Source of the DNA: Trichaptum fuscoviolaceum
Lineage: Eukaryota; Basidiomycota; Agaricomycetes; Hymenochaetales; Trichaptaceae
Direction of reading: 5' to 3'
DNA length: 64,000 nt
Assembly (NCBI GenBank): GCA_910574455.1
Contig: CAJSYZ010000005.1
Span: 1,736,001-1,800,000 of the forward strand
Position 1 is the first letter of the stretch. Each line of letters begins with the position of its first letter. The notes beneath the pieces were generated by a model. The model made no database searches, was not told the DNA's origin, and was given only the letters and a program-made list of their open reading frames with translations. Made by a program: the position numbers and the translations under genes. Below are positions 23,406 through 34,880 of this stretch, in pieces.

Positions 23406-26400
23406 TGGGGGCGGGGCGGGCGCGAAGGCTGACGAACAGCGAGCTCGCGAGATTGAGGAGGAGGGAGCAGACGTGAGATGGCAGCAAGTGAGAGTGACAA
23501 TGGCGACCGCGGCGGAAACACCAACCAGGCATGGATGGCCACAAACACGTACAAACACGAACATTTCTATTTCCTAATTCTTCCACAAACATTTTCCCTA
23601 TTCCCCATTTTCCATTCATTCGACTATTTCCATCTTGCAATTTTGTCTGCAATCTTTCGCAATATTATCCTTTTCGCCACCTCCTGCTTTGCCAGTAAAA
23701 CAGTTATAGCGCGCTCAGTAGTCTCTTTAGGCTTGCATCTGTGATCACGACGTTGCCATATACCCGGATGGAAGTCCCCGCCGCTTCACCGCAACTGTCT
23801 ACAGGCTTCAATTTCCCCTTCGAACCACCTATGCTCGCAAGCAAATGATACAGTGCATCAGACTGCGATCTACTTTGAGAGCCAACAGCCACAACCGAGG
23901 ATGTCAATTACTGCAGCCAATCTCGATGCCTCAACAAGCTTGTATTTCTATTTGCCCAGCTCATCCTTATCCAGCCGACAGCTGCCCTGACAACCTCTGT
24001 GATACTTCGGGTCAACACGAGCGCATGGTTGCTTTCCCGCACCCGAGCGTCTCCTCATGCACGACTTCCCGGGCACGGCGCCATCTAGGACCCTGGGATG
24101 ATGATCCAACCGCCCACGGACCATCGAAAGATCCCAACTCTCGGGATGACGCATGCAGCTGCAGCCCCTGCGCAATTTTCATAACAGACTGCAGTGCAGC
24201 TATCGATAGCATCAGGGCGCCACCGGTCCCAGTGTGTCTCATCATCTCAGAATTGCATATTCTCTCGAGACAGGCTCGCACGCTTACCGCCGAGGGAATC
24301 ATCCAAATTCAAGCTCGTTACCAGGGTAACGCTGAGTATACCGGTTAAGGAGGCTAAGAAGACTTGCCTATAGCGATGGTGTGGTCACCTCGTGTACATG
24401 AATTGCTCGGGGCGGAAAACTTCATCTGCGCTTTACGGTCGGCTTCCCTTTCCAAGCTCACTGGCTCTGGCGGCCTTCGACTTCGATCCATCTTCATCAT
24501 AACAAACTTCTGGCGCTTAGCGTGTGCCGGTTTGCATTCTGCTCGTCGAGCTGCGGCAGGATTCTCCTCGGATGATACATCTGAATTCAAACCTCTCTGC
24601 ACTTGGGAAAACTCTCGGTATGTCTTCTGAGAAAGTGGATCTCTCTTTGATATGATATGGCATGATATGGGTGTTCCCGTATCCACAACCCCGGTACCGT
24701 ACGTGCTTCGAATTCTTGTGTACGTGGTGAACGTCTGTCCGGACTCGTCTATCTCTGGGATTCCTTGACAGGCCCCACTAAATTCCAAAAGACGAAACAT
24801 CCCTTCAAGCCCGCGTGCGGCTTGTCTTCTCAGTCTTGATGTCGACGACGACTGACTGATTAAGTAAATAAACCTGATTGAGACTGTGCCTGTAGATGGG
24901 AATAAGCAAGGTGCCTGTTCTCTTCCCTTCTCTCATCCGCGATGTCGCAGTTAGAAGTCCACCGCGCTCATCCTTCTGGTTACACTCTACTTGTGGTCTT
25001 CTGCTTCTTTGCTCCCGGCCCGCCTCATCTGGCTGGTTTCTGATCGGCAGAACATACCCTGCAGCGTCTACCACATGATCTAACTTACGCGCTCACTCGG
25101 CCAATGATTGATCTGCGGGAACAGAGACTAGAAGCTGGCTCGTTTAGCGGCAGATCCTAGAACAGCTGAACATTCGCAGACCAGGTTGAGAAATTCATTG
25201 GGATCATACAGGTGCGGAGGTGCGTGACCACCTCTCTCGCACGAAACATCTGCCTCCAGTGTAATAGTGGGTGAATGCAAACGCTAATAGCGAAAATCAT
25301 CTGCGGCGTCTCCGGAAGTCCCACTGCTCCGAGCCACCGGAGATTCAAAGGACGAGCTTGGTACACCGGTATTTGCAGAGGAATTGCATAAAAAAAGACC
25401 GGCCGGACGTCGCAGGCGAAGATGCGATCTGGACGCGATCTGTACCGCGACGCCGTCCTTAGGCGGCTACTCCTGTATTTCACAAGAGGACGGAGAATGC
25501 AGAGAAACAATGATATGATCATGATCTGCAGTCCGGTATGTATGCGTATATGAATTGAATAATCAGCAATGATGTTTCGACTATAATCTGCGTAATCCCT
25601 GCTTGCCTTCTTTTAAATTTTAATCTATCTCGTGAACACCGACCATCGTCCTCGGCTACGTAAGAGGACCATACTAGTAATCCTTAGAGTACCCCCAAAT
25701 TCAACGCAGTTCCTCTCTCCACCCTCCAACTAGTAGTCAATAGAAGGATATAGCCACTTTAAGAGCATCTTCCCCTGGCATGGCGATTGATCAACAAAAG
25801 TGTACTCCTGAAGTGAAGAGTCCATCATCTTTGCCATGATATACCCTTCACTTCGATGCTCGGAAAACTTCAGCTAAAGCGAGGCGCTGGGCATCATTAA
25901 CTCGGAGCAGTTCATTTGCGGAAGGTCACTTCGATAACAGAATTCGGATAGCGCGCCATATCATCTTGACGCCCAAGTACTGTCAGGCGTCTTCGTTCGA
26001 TGCGCTTGAGAGTTGGTCTGATTAAAGTAGTATGAGAATGCATCTACTATAAATAACTGCGACTGGTAGTGTGGGGTTAACGATCATCATGTTGTAGTTT
26101 ACGTATATTCGTTGTGAATGATCATGATGGACTTTCTGTGCACTATTAAACCATAAGGCTGAATTACGGAGGCTACGCAAAATCAGTTGATCATCTAGGC
26201 ATAGTAGGCATAAATTAGATAGGACATATTCTTGTCCGAGTCAGCTAGCTGCTCAGAGTCATCAGAACCAGCCCCAGCGTTTGGTGGCTCACAGTAGATG
26301 GTCGTACTAGGCACAGACTACTGATGATCATATCGAGAACCCGAGAACGGAAGCATCCCGATCTTCCGAAAGATGTGTTCACGGGAAAAGGTGTGTTCAG

Positions 26401-27670
26401 CAACCCGAGCCCAGACTTGGCGACCGTAGAGAAAAGATATCGTCGGGACTGGCCACTGGACTAACAGCATACGTTGCAAGCGGAAGTTGGAGAGGAAGTC
26501 GATTGCGGGTCATGCTTGATCGATGGTTCTTCATCTTCGCCTACTGGATCAGATAAGAATGGCTCGAGAGATTAGAGCACGAAGACTGAACAATCCGAAT
26601 GTGCTTTGTGCCCCATCGAGACTTCTCTGTCCACAAAATCGGGCGCTCGGGGATACATATCTTCTATGAGCCTATGGCGACAGTGCTATTGTCCATGATA
26701 GCATCGGGCTGCCAGATGATAGAATTGCATTTTGTATGAAACAGCATGTCAAAGCACGGTCGACGATGACAAGTATCGAGGTAATCTCGACATATTGCTA
26801 TTGGGACCAAGTATTGTAAATATGTTGATTATTTATTAGAGAGAGATAACGTACTGTCAAGAGATAGTGTATCTCTTATGGCTAATACGAGATTTGTTTC
26901 AGGACGATGGATTTGGGTTATAGAAAAATATGAGATCAGCATGCCAGATCATATCATATCATGCATTTGTCATGTTCAAGAGAGCTCCAATTTTCGTAGA
27001 AGACATCGCAAGGGATTCCCTAAGCGTACAATTGCTGAAAACCATCGGCTGCATTCTGCCGCAGCTGCAACTTCCACAGAACGAACGCGGTCGAAATCTG
27101 AGCAAGCCGTGCCCAGAACAGCACAAGCGCCGGAGATTTGTACGGCACCGAAGAATTTAGAGAGATTAAAACACAGCGAAGACGGATCGAGGTCGAGAAT
27201 CAGCACAAGTCAGACGATGCTGGTACATTACTAGTAGACACTTGGAGGGGGAGCATGGGTTGGCCGTTCGATATAGTCAAGTTAGCAAGGCCAGTATCTA
27301 ACCGTGGTAGTGGCCCAAGCCGCTCTTATACCACGAATAAGATATAGATACTCAGAACACCGACTTGGATACTTACTCTTGGTACCAGGCTGCAGATTTG
27401 AGACAAATCTACTCTGATTAGAAGTACACGCGAGATTTTCCAGATTGACGACAGAGCCTACAGCGAATGAGTTATCAATTCGCAGGTGCAAAGGTGCGAA
27501 GGTGCATAGGCAAGGAGAGCACACGAACGAATTTTCAACGTTAATAAGGTTCAAGCTCCGATTTAATAAAAGAGTCGTGGGAGAGTTTGCTCAAGTTCAG
27601 GGTGAGAGAGTGGACGTTGTTTCTCGTCGCCCCCCAACCACCGATATCAACGTCGACAAGACCCCGGGCC
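23406..27670. other. Gene-poor 4.3 kb stretch
   Basis: I found no supportable gene on either strand. Several open frames of 80-170 residues occur (for example 23845-24348 + and 24354-24800 -), but they overlap on opposite strands, have no recognisable domain, and cannot be joined by convincing introns. The part at 25.5-26.9 kb is AT-rich and stop-dense. It could be a decayed mobile element or a large promoter region. No terminal repeats or target duplication were seen. Confidence 0.4.
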
Positions 27671-30436
27671 ATGGCACCGCAGAACAGGCCTCAAGCTCGA
27701 CACACCGGCGCGACCCAGAACGCAGGACGCAGTGCGAACGTCGCGCCCGACGCGTCGGAAGATGGCGCCATTGAGGACGAGCTGTTCCTCGACCCCATGC
27801 TGGGCACCCCGCTCGCGATATACGTCGAGAAGGACGTCGTTGACCGAGACCAACTTGTCGAGATTATCACGGTTCGTTACATATAGTTGACTGTCTTTGA
27901 CTGAGCGCTGAACGTCAAACAGAAAAACGGAGGGTCAGTCTCGCCGGGCTACAGTGGTGTTCCGTACATTCTTGGTACGCGATTGAAGTCTGCAGACTGT
28001 GTCAAGTCTGAGTCAACACTCATCTGGGTTCTATAGTTGACCCGTATAAGGAGTCTGGGCAAAGTCTGTATCGTCAGTACGCTGGAAAAAAGGGAAAAAT
28101 AGTCCTTGATGCGCGATGGATCCACGAGTGCGTCCGTGCCGGAGAGCTGCAGACTTTCCACACAAACTGGGCAGGATGCAAAGTGACCGGGAAGGAACAG
28201 TATGTCTAATGCAACCATTATGTCCAGCATCTTATTCATTGATTTTTCAAGAGCTGGTGCTCAAGCTGATCCCACTGCGCCGACTGTGCCTCCGACAACC
28301 AACCGTTCACCAGTCGCACCGAGGAGAAATAGGCCACCAGGCAGCGCAAACCGTACTCATGCCCCCGCCCCACCTCCACCACCACAATCGCAGCCGCAGC
28401 CGCAGGCTCAACCTCACCAAGCGCATCACCAACCTCACCCAGCTCAAGCCTCTCTGCCAAGTTTTACACATCCTCAGAGTCTACAAGCCCCTCAAGCTCA
28501 AGCTCCCCCCTCTGTCATGCATCCCGGTCCATCTCTTCCGCCCACTAACTTCCAGTTCCCGGTGTATCCGGCGCAGAATCAACATCCAGCCGGAAGACCT
28601 ACCTTGCAGCCACCTACAAGTGGGCCACCACAGACTTGGCAGACAACTGGATTAACTGCACATGTACCTCATCCGCATTTAATAGCACCTAGACCTCAGA
28701 ACCCCTATGGAAGAGATGACCAATGGAACGAACAAAGCTTTGCGCATCTTGACCCAACTGATGCCAGCAACACCTTGCCAGCCATCAACGGGGGACCTGC
28801 GGATAGCTATTACGACCAGAGATATAGAGATCAAAATGGGTGGCCTGAAAGCAGTCAGAATTACTATGAACAACCAGTAAGTAATGATGAAATCTCGAAA
28901 CTATAACAACTGACTTTCTTTTCAACAAAGCCTTATGTACCTCCGTATCAGCAGGAGCAGCCGCACCAACAGCAACAGCCACCGGATGCATTCTTGCCCC
29001 CGATTCCTGGACCTTCTACGCAACCGCAGGAGCCTACAGTGCCTTCAAACACTGGTCCTGAACGGCAACAGAGAGGAAGAAAGAGGACAAGAACACAAGT
29101 GAGTTTTAATCGTGAAGAATAGCTGATCAGTGTCTAATCATCAATTATCGATAGCCCCCACCAGCCCCTCCGGCATCCACTCTTGTGCTGAATAGGCGAC
29201 ATCCTCCAGCTCGGTCTCCGACTCCTCCAACTCGAATTATAAAGAGTACTTATGGCGGAAATCTCTTCACTGCTGATGACGTGCTATATCTCAAGAAGTA
29301 CATTGATTATTGTCAAGAACAAGGACTTGTTTTAAGGTAAGTAGATGAGTTACCCCTCTCAGTTTCTATTTTTCAATATGCTATAGTCTTCGTGAAATAT
29401 GTGAACGTATTGCAGTCAAGGTCAGTAATCAGTTTGGTACTCGAATATCGTTAATTGACAGAAAGCTTCATGTCAGGCTCCCCATCATACGTATGCATCA
29501 TTCCAAGTAGTTTTACCGCAGGTGGCTCACTTCTCCCTTTAGCTTCTATAGCTGGCGTCGTTATTGTAATAAACACCAAATTAGATTGGGTGGTTACGCA
29601 ATGGATGTTGAGGGTAATCGATCTACATCACATGGTGAACAGAATGAACCCCTTCCTCCGGTAATGGGACTAGGGCAGGTACATGGGCCTCTTCAGTCTG
29701 CAGTACAAGGGATGCAAACCATAGGTCTCGGCCCAGTTCCTGGGTCAAACCAAACCTCATCAGCCCCGAAAGGCAACGGACCATTTACTGTTCACTCTGC
29801 GATGCGTCACATCTCAGAGCAAGGCATGCGAAATCGCTCCCCGACGCCTCCTCGGGCACTCTTTAGGAGTACGACTGGTAAAGGAGTGGCATTCACAGAT
29901 GAAGATGTTGCGTTTCTTTGCAAGATGCTTGCATACAGAAAGTACGTATTGAAATAGATAACTCAGACACATCTGGTCTTAATCGTTGTGGTTTCAGATT
30001 GCAAGGAAGGTTGGATATGGTAACGTTTTGGAAAGATGTTGCTGGGAAAGCTCAACATCACTCTCGTGCTTCGTGGATGAAATACTATCGTCGGCATAAA
30101 CACGAACTGAACCGAGTGGAAGGGGACGAGCCGCTACCGGCTCCTCCTGCGAAGAAGATGCGCTATGGAAAGAATGATGACGTTCTTCTTGCGAGGTACT
30201 TTGCGAACAAGCCGGCGGGTACTTCTGATAAAATATTTCAAGAGTTCGCTAAAATTGTATGTGGCTTCTTGTCTTCCTGCTGGGAGCCGTGGTGCTCACA
30301 TCCCACCTTACAGCATCCTCATCATCCATGGAAGGGATGGCAGGAGCACCATCGTATCCACAAAGCAAAGATTGACCATCTGATTCAAAGGATACAAGGA
30401 GGGGAAACGATTGAAGTAGGTGAAGAAGATGATTAA
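27671..30436 (+). CDS. Rap1-like telomere protein (BRCT + two Myb-like domains)
   Basis: Probably a telomere/chromatin protein of the Rap1 (TERF2IP) type. It starts MAPQNRPQARHTG at 27671. An N-terminal BRCT domain runs over short exons (KNGGSVSPGYSGVPYILV, IVLDARWIHECVRAGELQTF). A ~250-residue Pro/Gln/His-rich linker follows. The first Myb-like module is FTADDVLYLKKYIDYCQEQG ... LREICERIAVK joined across an intron (about 29490-29540) to SWRRYCNKHQIRLG. The second is the better Rap1-type Myb: FTDEDVAFLCKMLAYRKRLQ ... ASWMKYYRRHKHELN. The tail is basic then acidic and ends at 30436. BRCT plus Myb order is the Rap1 layout; a C-terminal RCT domain is not evident. It could instead be another BRCT-Myb protein. 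Confidence 0.68.
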
Positions 30437-30639
30437 CGACTCTTACGATTGTATGAAAGATGCACAACTTTTTTTGTTTTATCTCTCCACTCTGAATCTT
30501 GCATTAAAGTTATACCTCCTCTTTCCTGGCATTGATGTATTTCATTCAAACTCTACAACTTCATTTTATGGGTGAAACTTTCAATTGAAATTCTTTTGCG
30601 CGTTGCAACGGTTTGGTGCATGCCTTTGTAGAAATTACT

Positions 30640-31280
30640 CTAGTAGCTACCGCCTGAGATGCCGCTGAAGCCGCTAACTGCGCCGGCGGAACCTCCAGTC
30701 ACCACAAGCTTAGACCAGTCCCAGGTGCCAGTGCAAGCACCAGATCCACAGTTCACTTCCACGCGTTTCGCACCGCTGTTGACAGCGATGGTGGTGGTCG
30801 AGCCAACAAAGTTTACACCCGAAATTATCACACCGGTTCCGGGAGTACCCAGCGTAGATGGGTAGCTCTCATCGATAATGACACCGTACTTCTTAATGCC
30901 AGTGGCAGTGTTTCCCTGTACACGACAAGGGCTGTTTAGAAGATTTATTGCTTGAAGAAACACAACTAGGACTTACGGAATAGGTGATGTTCGATACAGT
31001 GGAGCCAGTCGCGTCTGACTTCGTTTTGATGCGGAGCGCCTGGTCACTGCGACGTAAATCATGATTAGGAGAATCTAAGTGCCAAAGAGTACGCATTTTC
31101 GTACTTGTTAATTATGGTGTTGTTTGAGATGACAATTCCGGAGACAGTGACATCCGAAGAGATGGAACCAACGGAAATACCATGGCCACCAGAGCAGGTA
31201 TTTCCAGTGAAGACAATGTTAGAACCCTTGTTAATGGCAAGACAATCGTCCTGGTTCTTTATGACACTATTTTTGATAGT
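30640..31280 (-). CDS. GH28 endopolygalacturonase, 3' exons (gene split by the 22 kb element)
   Basis: The C-terminal half of a secreted pectin-cleaving enzyme; the 5' exons lie at 53484-54389. It keeps the catalytic signatures [20 protein letters not shown] and the substrate-binding ALRIKTKSD, and ends ...FSGISGGSY at the stop 30640-30642. At least two short introns interrupt it. The first exon here begins TIKNSVIKNQDD at 31280, directly after an AG acceptor. The intron upstream of that acceptor contains the transposon. No stop or frameshift is seen, so the gene may still work if the 22.2 kb intron can be spliced; loss of expression is at least as likely. Confidence 0.85.
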
Positions 31281-31296
31281 CTTTATGGTAGGAAGA

Positions 31297-31305
31297 AGAA
31301 AAGTT
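31297..31305 (+). repeat. 9-bp target-site duplication, left copy
   Basis: AGAAAAGTT immediately before the element. An identical copy follows the element at 53435-53443. Nine bases is the usual duplication for Mutator-superfamily elements. Confidence 0.85.
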
Positions 31306-32209
31306 GCAAAATGGGAGTCTGCCCTAAATGTAATGAAGTCAACCCACCATAAATGGGGTCAACCGTGAGAAATGAAGACAACCTGTATTTAATGTACTTC
31401 AACCTTTCTGAAATGTAAGTCAACAATTTCAGAATTCGAAGTCATCATTTGTAAGATTTCGGAATCAGCCTATTTTGAAATGGAAGTCAACATTTGTCAG
31501 AATTCGGAATCAACTTAATTAGAATTGTAAGTCAGCCTTTCATAATATGCAAGTCAAACCGGGGTATGTATTCGACATCAACCTCGAGAAGAAATATAGG
31601 ATGGCCTAAAAGAAATGGAAGACAACCAAGCAAAGTAATATAAGACACCATGAAAGTAATTGAAACCAGCCTCGTAAAGTAATCCAAGTCAACCTGCATG
31701 AAATATAAGGCAACCCAAAAGTATTCGAAGTTAGCCTCGAAAAGTAATGCAAGTCAGCCTGCAATAATTTCAAGTCACCCAGAAAGTATTCGAAGTCCGC
31801 CCACCAAAGTAATGCAAGGCAACCTGCAAGTATGCGAAGTCACCCAGAAAGTATTTGAAGTCAGCCTCGAAAAGTAATGCAAGTCAACCTGCAATAATTT
31901 CAAGTCACCCAGAAAGTATTCGAAGTCCGCCCACCAAAGTAATGCAAGGCAACCTGCAAGTATGCGAAGTCACCCAGAAAGTATTTTGAAGTCAGCCTCG
32001 AAAAGTAATGCAAGTCAACCTGAAAGTATAGCAAGCCACCCAGATGGTATTCGAAGTCAGCCCAGGCAAGTAATGTAACTCAACCTACAAGAAATATAAG
32101 TTACCCTGAAAGTATTCGAAGTCAACCTTACCAGAACAGCCAAGACAGAATATGCTATAACTCTCCAATTACTGGTCCGTTCAGTACGAAACTACCACGA
32201 ATCGAAAGC
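31306..32209 (+). repeat. Left inverted arm: array of ~30-bp subterminal repeats
   Basis: Roughly thirty diverged copies of a unit like AAAGTAATGCAAGTCAACCT, with the core AAGTCAACC recurring about every 30 bp. A higher-order unit of about 130 bp (four small units) is repeated near 31740, 31870 and 32001. The innermost ~80 bp (to 32209) is not repetitive and is also present inverted at the other end. Such arrays are candidate transposase-binding sites. Confidence 0.85.
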
Positions 32210-32359
32210 TTATTTAAAGGAGATTTGACACAGCTCTTGCAAATTGAGCAAGGTGAATCAGTCATTTGGTAGATTTGATTTTTGTCATTTCTGTGTCTTA
32301 TAGCCCTCTTATACAGTCACTGTCCGCTGCTGCTGCAATCATGAGAGGGGAACCAATAG

Positions 32360-32835
32360 AAGGTGAAAGCAAGGTCTTGATATTGGTTTGTATTGAAGTC
32401 TTTGGTACTCTCAGGTGCTGATCATCTCGTTCGGGCAATTCAGAAATGCAAGGCAGGCGAATTTAATCTCATGGTCTCTACTTCTATAGGCAATGAAGGT
32501 CTGGTTATCGGTGAAATCAATGAAATTATTTGCTTCCTCTTGCCGAACTGCGCGAGGACCAGAACAAGGCCTTAATTTGCTTTGAGAAGGGAGGCCCAAG
32601 GTGAAAGCAAGGTCTTGATATTGGTTTGTATTGAAGTCTTTGGTACTCTCAGGTGCTGATCATCTCGTTCGGGCAATTCAGAAATGCAAGGCAGGCGAAT
32701 TTAATCTCATGGTCTCTACTTCTATAGGCAATGAAGGTCTGGTTATCGGTGAAATCAATGAAATTATTTGCTTCCTCTTGCCGAACTGCGCGAGGACCAG
32801 AACAAGGCCTTAATTTGCTTTGAGAAGGGAGGCCC
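32360..32835 (+). repeat. Perfect 238-bp tandem duplication
   Basis: Two head-to-tail copies (32360-32597 and 32598-32835) that appear identical by eye. Each carries the same helicase-like coding fragment. The lack of divergence suggests a recent duplication inside the element. Confidence 0.9.
32393..32813 (+). pseudogene. Captured MPH1/FANCM-type helicase fragment, in two copies
   Basis: Each 238-bp copy encodes KAGEFNLMVSTSIGNEGL followed by VIGEINEIICF. This resembles helicase motif V of the Mph1/FANCM/Hef family, where the usual form is a T-S-I-G-E-E-G-L-D-I-G-E stretch. Here E is N and D is V, and the frame leaves the family sequence after ICF, before motif VI. Only about 35-40 residues match. 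It is a gene fragment of the kind MULEs pick up, not a working helicase. The homology is recognised by eye; a database search against MPH1 would settle it. Confidence 0.6.
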
Positions 32836-34216
32836 GGAAACCATTGGAAGAAGAATATCTTGATTTCAATGGTGAGTGAGACGAACATATAACACTAGAT
32901 AATTTATAGATGTGTAGTTCCCAAAGTTCTAAGAGCCTTGGACAGGTAAAAGATGACAAATGTCCAGTTTTGTCGTTGCGAGCCTCGACCAGCGAGAACA
33001 CAGTTGACTTGCCTTCATCCAGCCTTACCCAGAATACCACGTAGGTGTCACACCATAGGCACGACAGCCTGAGAAGGTGTTCCTGCGCTCCCGCTCGCTC
33101 CTGTCCGTCGTCGATAATCTAAAGAGAAAGGCTTCCTCGAAGGATGCAAGAGTGGAAAATTGGGCTGGCAGGTTATTGTGGGAGAAGCCACCCTGGAGCT
33201 CGCTGAAAAGGTCCTTGCTCTAGAGCGTCTTGGGGTTGCCGAGGGACCAACGAGTCAAGCCCATGACCGAAGGGAGACGCAGCCTCTGACAAGGAGAAAC
33301 CTTGACAAACCCACAAGGAAAACTAAACCGACCGAAGGTCTCCATACATAGTGTCACCCATGTAAATAGACATTCAATTGCAATACTCACCTTACTTCTG
33401 TTACACACCAATGAGCTTTGATATAGCAGGTGGCTCTGCTTGGTAGCGTCCGCAAGGCCTCGAGCAGTAAGTTGGGTGGCGCGAATAAGGCCTCGTCCGA
33501 ATGGCTTTGTTGGAGCGGGTAGCGTCCGCTAGGCATTGATAAATGGGTCTTCATCTTGCGTTCTTATGAATATTCGCGTCTTCATTGTGCGTCGCCGCTG
33601 TCTTGAGGCGCGGAGTCGTCTTTGTTGTTGTGGTCGATGGTGAAGAAATGCGACGCAGTTTCACGCGTGAAGTACACGAGCTCCCGCTTGTCACGAGTCG
33701 TGGTAGTTCTTCGAAGTCCTTCCAATGACATCTGTCATCAGGTATTTCACAAGGAACAAAGGAAGCTCCGTATCTGAATAGAAATCTGCCATGGTCATCT
33801 TGACATGAATATCATGAAAGGAAATATAAGAATTGAATGCAGTTACCAGGTTATACCATTGTCCATCAGATAGGTTACCTAGGTCCAATATATGTAAGCC
33901 ACTGGAACATGCAGATAGAAATGAATACCACATACTGCGTTGTAGAAGTTTTTTTTTTTAAAGTCCATTAGATGACTTAGACAAATCAAGCTCGTGAACT
34001 GAGTAAGCCGCTACATGTAATACGCAAACGTAAGCATCCCACAAGGGTCATATGCTGTATAGTATTATCTTTTCAGTTCGCACGCACCACGTGATCATCG
34101 GATGTACGGAAGCTTGCTTACCGGAGCCGAGTAGCATCATTTGCTTCCGTCTCCGTCGGCAATTTACGGCCTGCTGTTTTCACCTCTCTTTCCCCATCCC
34201 CAATTGTCGTCTCACC
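32836..34216. other. Left interior of the element without a clear gene
   Basis: Contains short frames of unknown origin, including an 80-residue one at 33691-33933 (-) with GLHILDLGNLSDGQWYNLV, which looks protein-like but is not recognised, and a near-repeat of GGTAGCGTCCGC at about 33446 and 33516. This segment may hold further captured fragments and the promoter of the small gene at 34217. Confidence 0.4.
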
Positions 34217-34668
34217 ATGCGTTACGGCAAACTTCCCTGCAGATTGAGACGGTACGTGCTACGTACAACCACTGATTTTCATTAGAAAGATTCTGATTCG
34301 TAAATATTGCATACACTTACAGGCTTTTTGCGAGACTGCTCGACCGCGTGGTCGCGCTTTTTCGAGCTCGTTTCCCAGAGGATTGGGCCGGGAAGATGCT
34401 CGTTGAGGGTATGTCTTCTCCGTCCATAAACACATAATTGGAGTCTAATATCTTGATAGAACGACCGCGCAATCCTCACGTCGTTGCTGAGCGATTGGCC
34501 AGCATAACAATGGTACTCGAGGTAGTCATTGCCGAGTACACCGTCATTGCGGTACGGGAAGTCACGACGGATGGGCAGGAGGAGAGGGAATGGGAGGCCA
34601 AGAGGGAGGCGGAGAAGCTTGCAAGTGTCTGTGCGGAGTTTTTGGCAAAGATTGATCACCCCCGTTAG
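34217..34668 (+). CDS. Small basic/helical protein of the element, unknown function
   Basis: Three exons: 34217-34251, a second from 34323 (after gtacgt...ttacag), and a third after an intron ending ...cttgatag near 34459. The spliced product is about 110 aa. It has an Arg-rich N-terminus (KLPCRLRRLFARLLDR), then a long amphipathic helix region (ERLASITMVLEVVIAEYTVI), then a Glu/Lys-rich helix (REWEAKREAEKLASVCAEFL). No family is recognised. It runs opposite to the large genes and faces them. It could be a DNA-end or transposase cofactor, but that is a guess. Confidence 0.55.
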
Positions 34669-34880
34669 TGGGTAGTAGATGGACTATTCCACTCAGACCT
34701 TTTTAAATTGTGTAAATAGTATACCCTCACATTCCCTACAGAAACTCTCACCTTTTACATTGTATCATATGTGAAAAATGAACACTTCCTCCAAGGACTG
34801 AGTGAAAAGGAATGAAATTAGACTTAAGCACTCATCACAATGAATTACGGATACAAGTAGATCATTAGGAGTGTCGGCTA

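Noticed and set aside
23845..24800. Coding gene in the gene-poor stretch
   Set aside because: Frames overlap on both strands, have no recognisable domain, and cannot be extended by plausible introns.
31306..32209. CRISPR-like array of ~30-bp repeats
   Set aside because: Repeats abut without unique spacers, diverge strongly, and occur inverted at both ends of a eukaryotic transposon.
32393..32813. Two small 60-aa genes
   Set aside because: They are identical copies of a helicase fragment that begin with a TTG and lose the family sequence midway.
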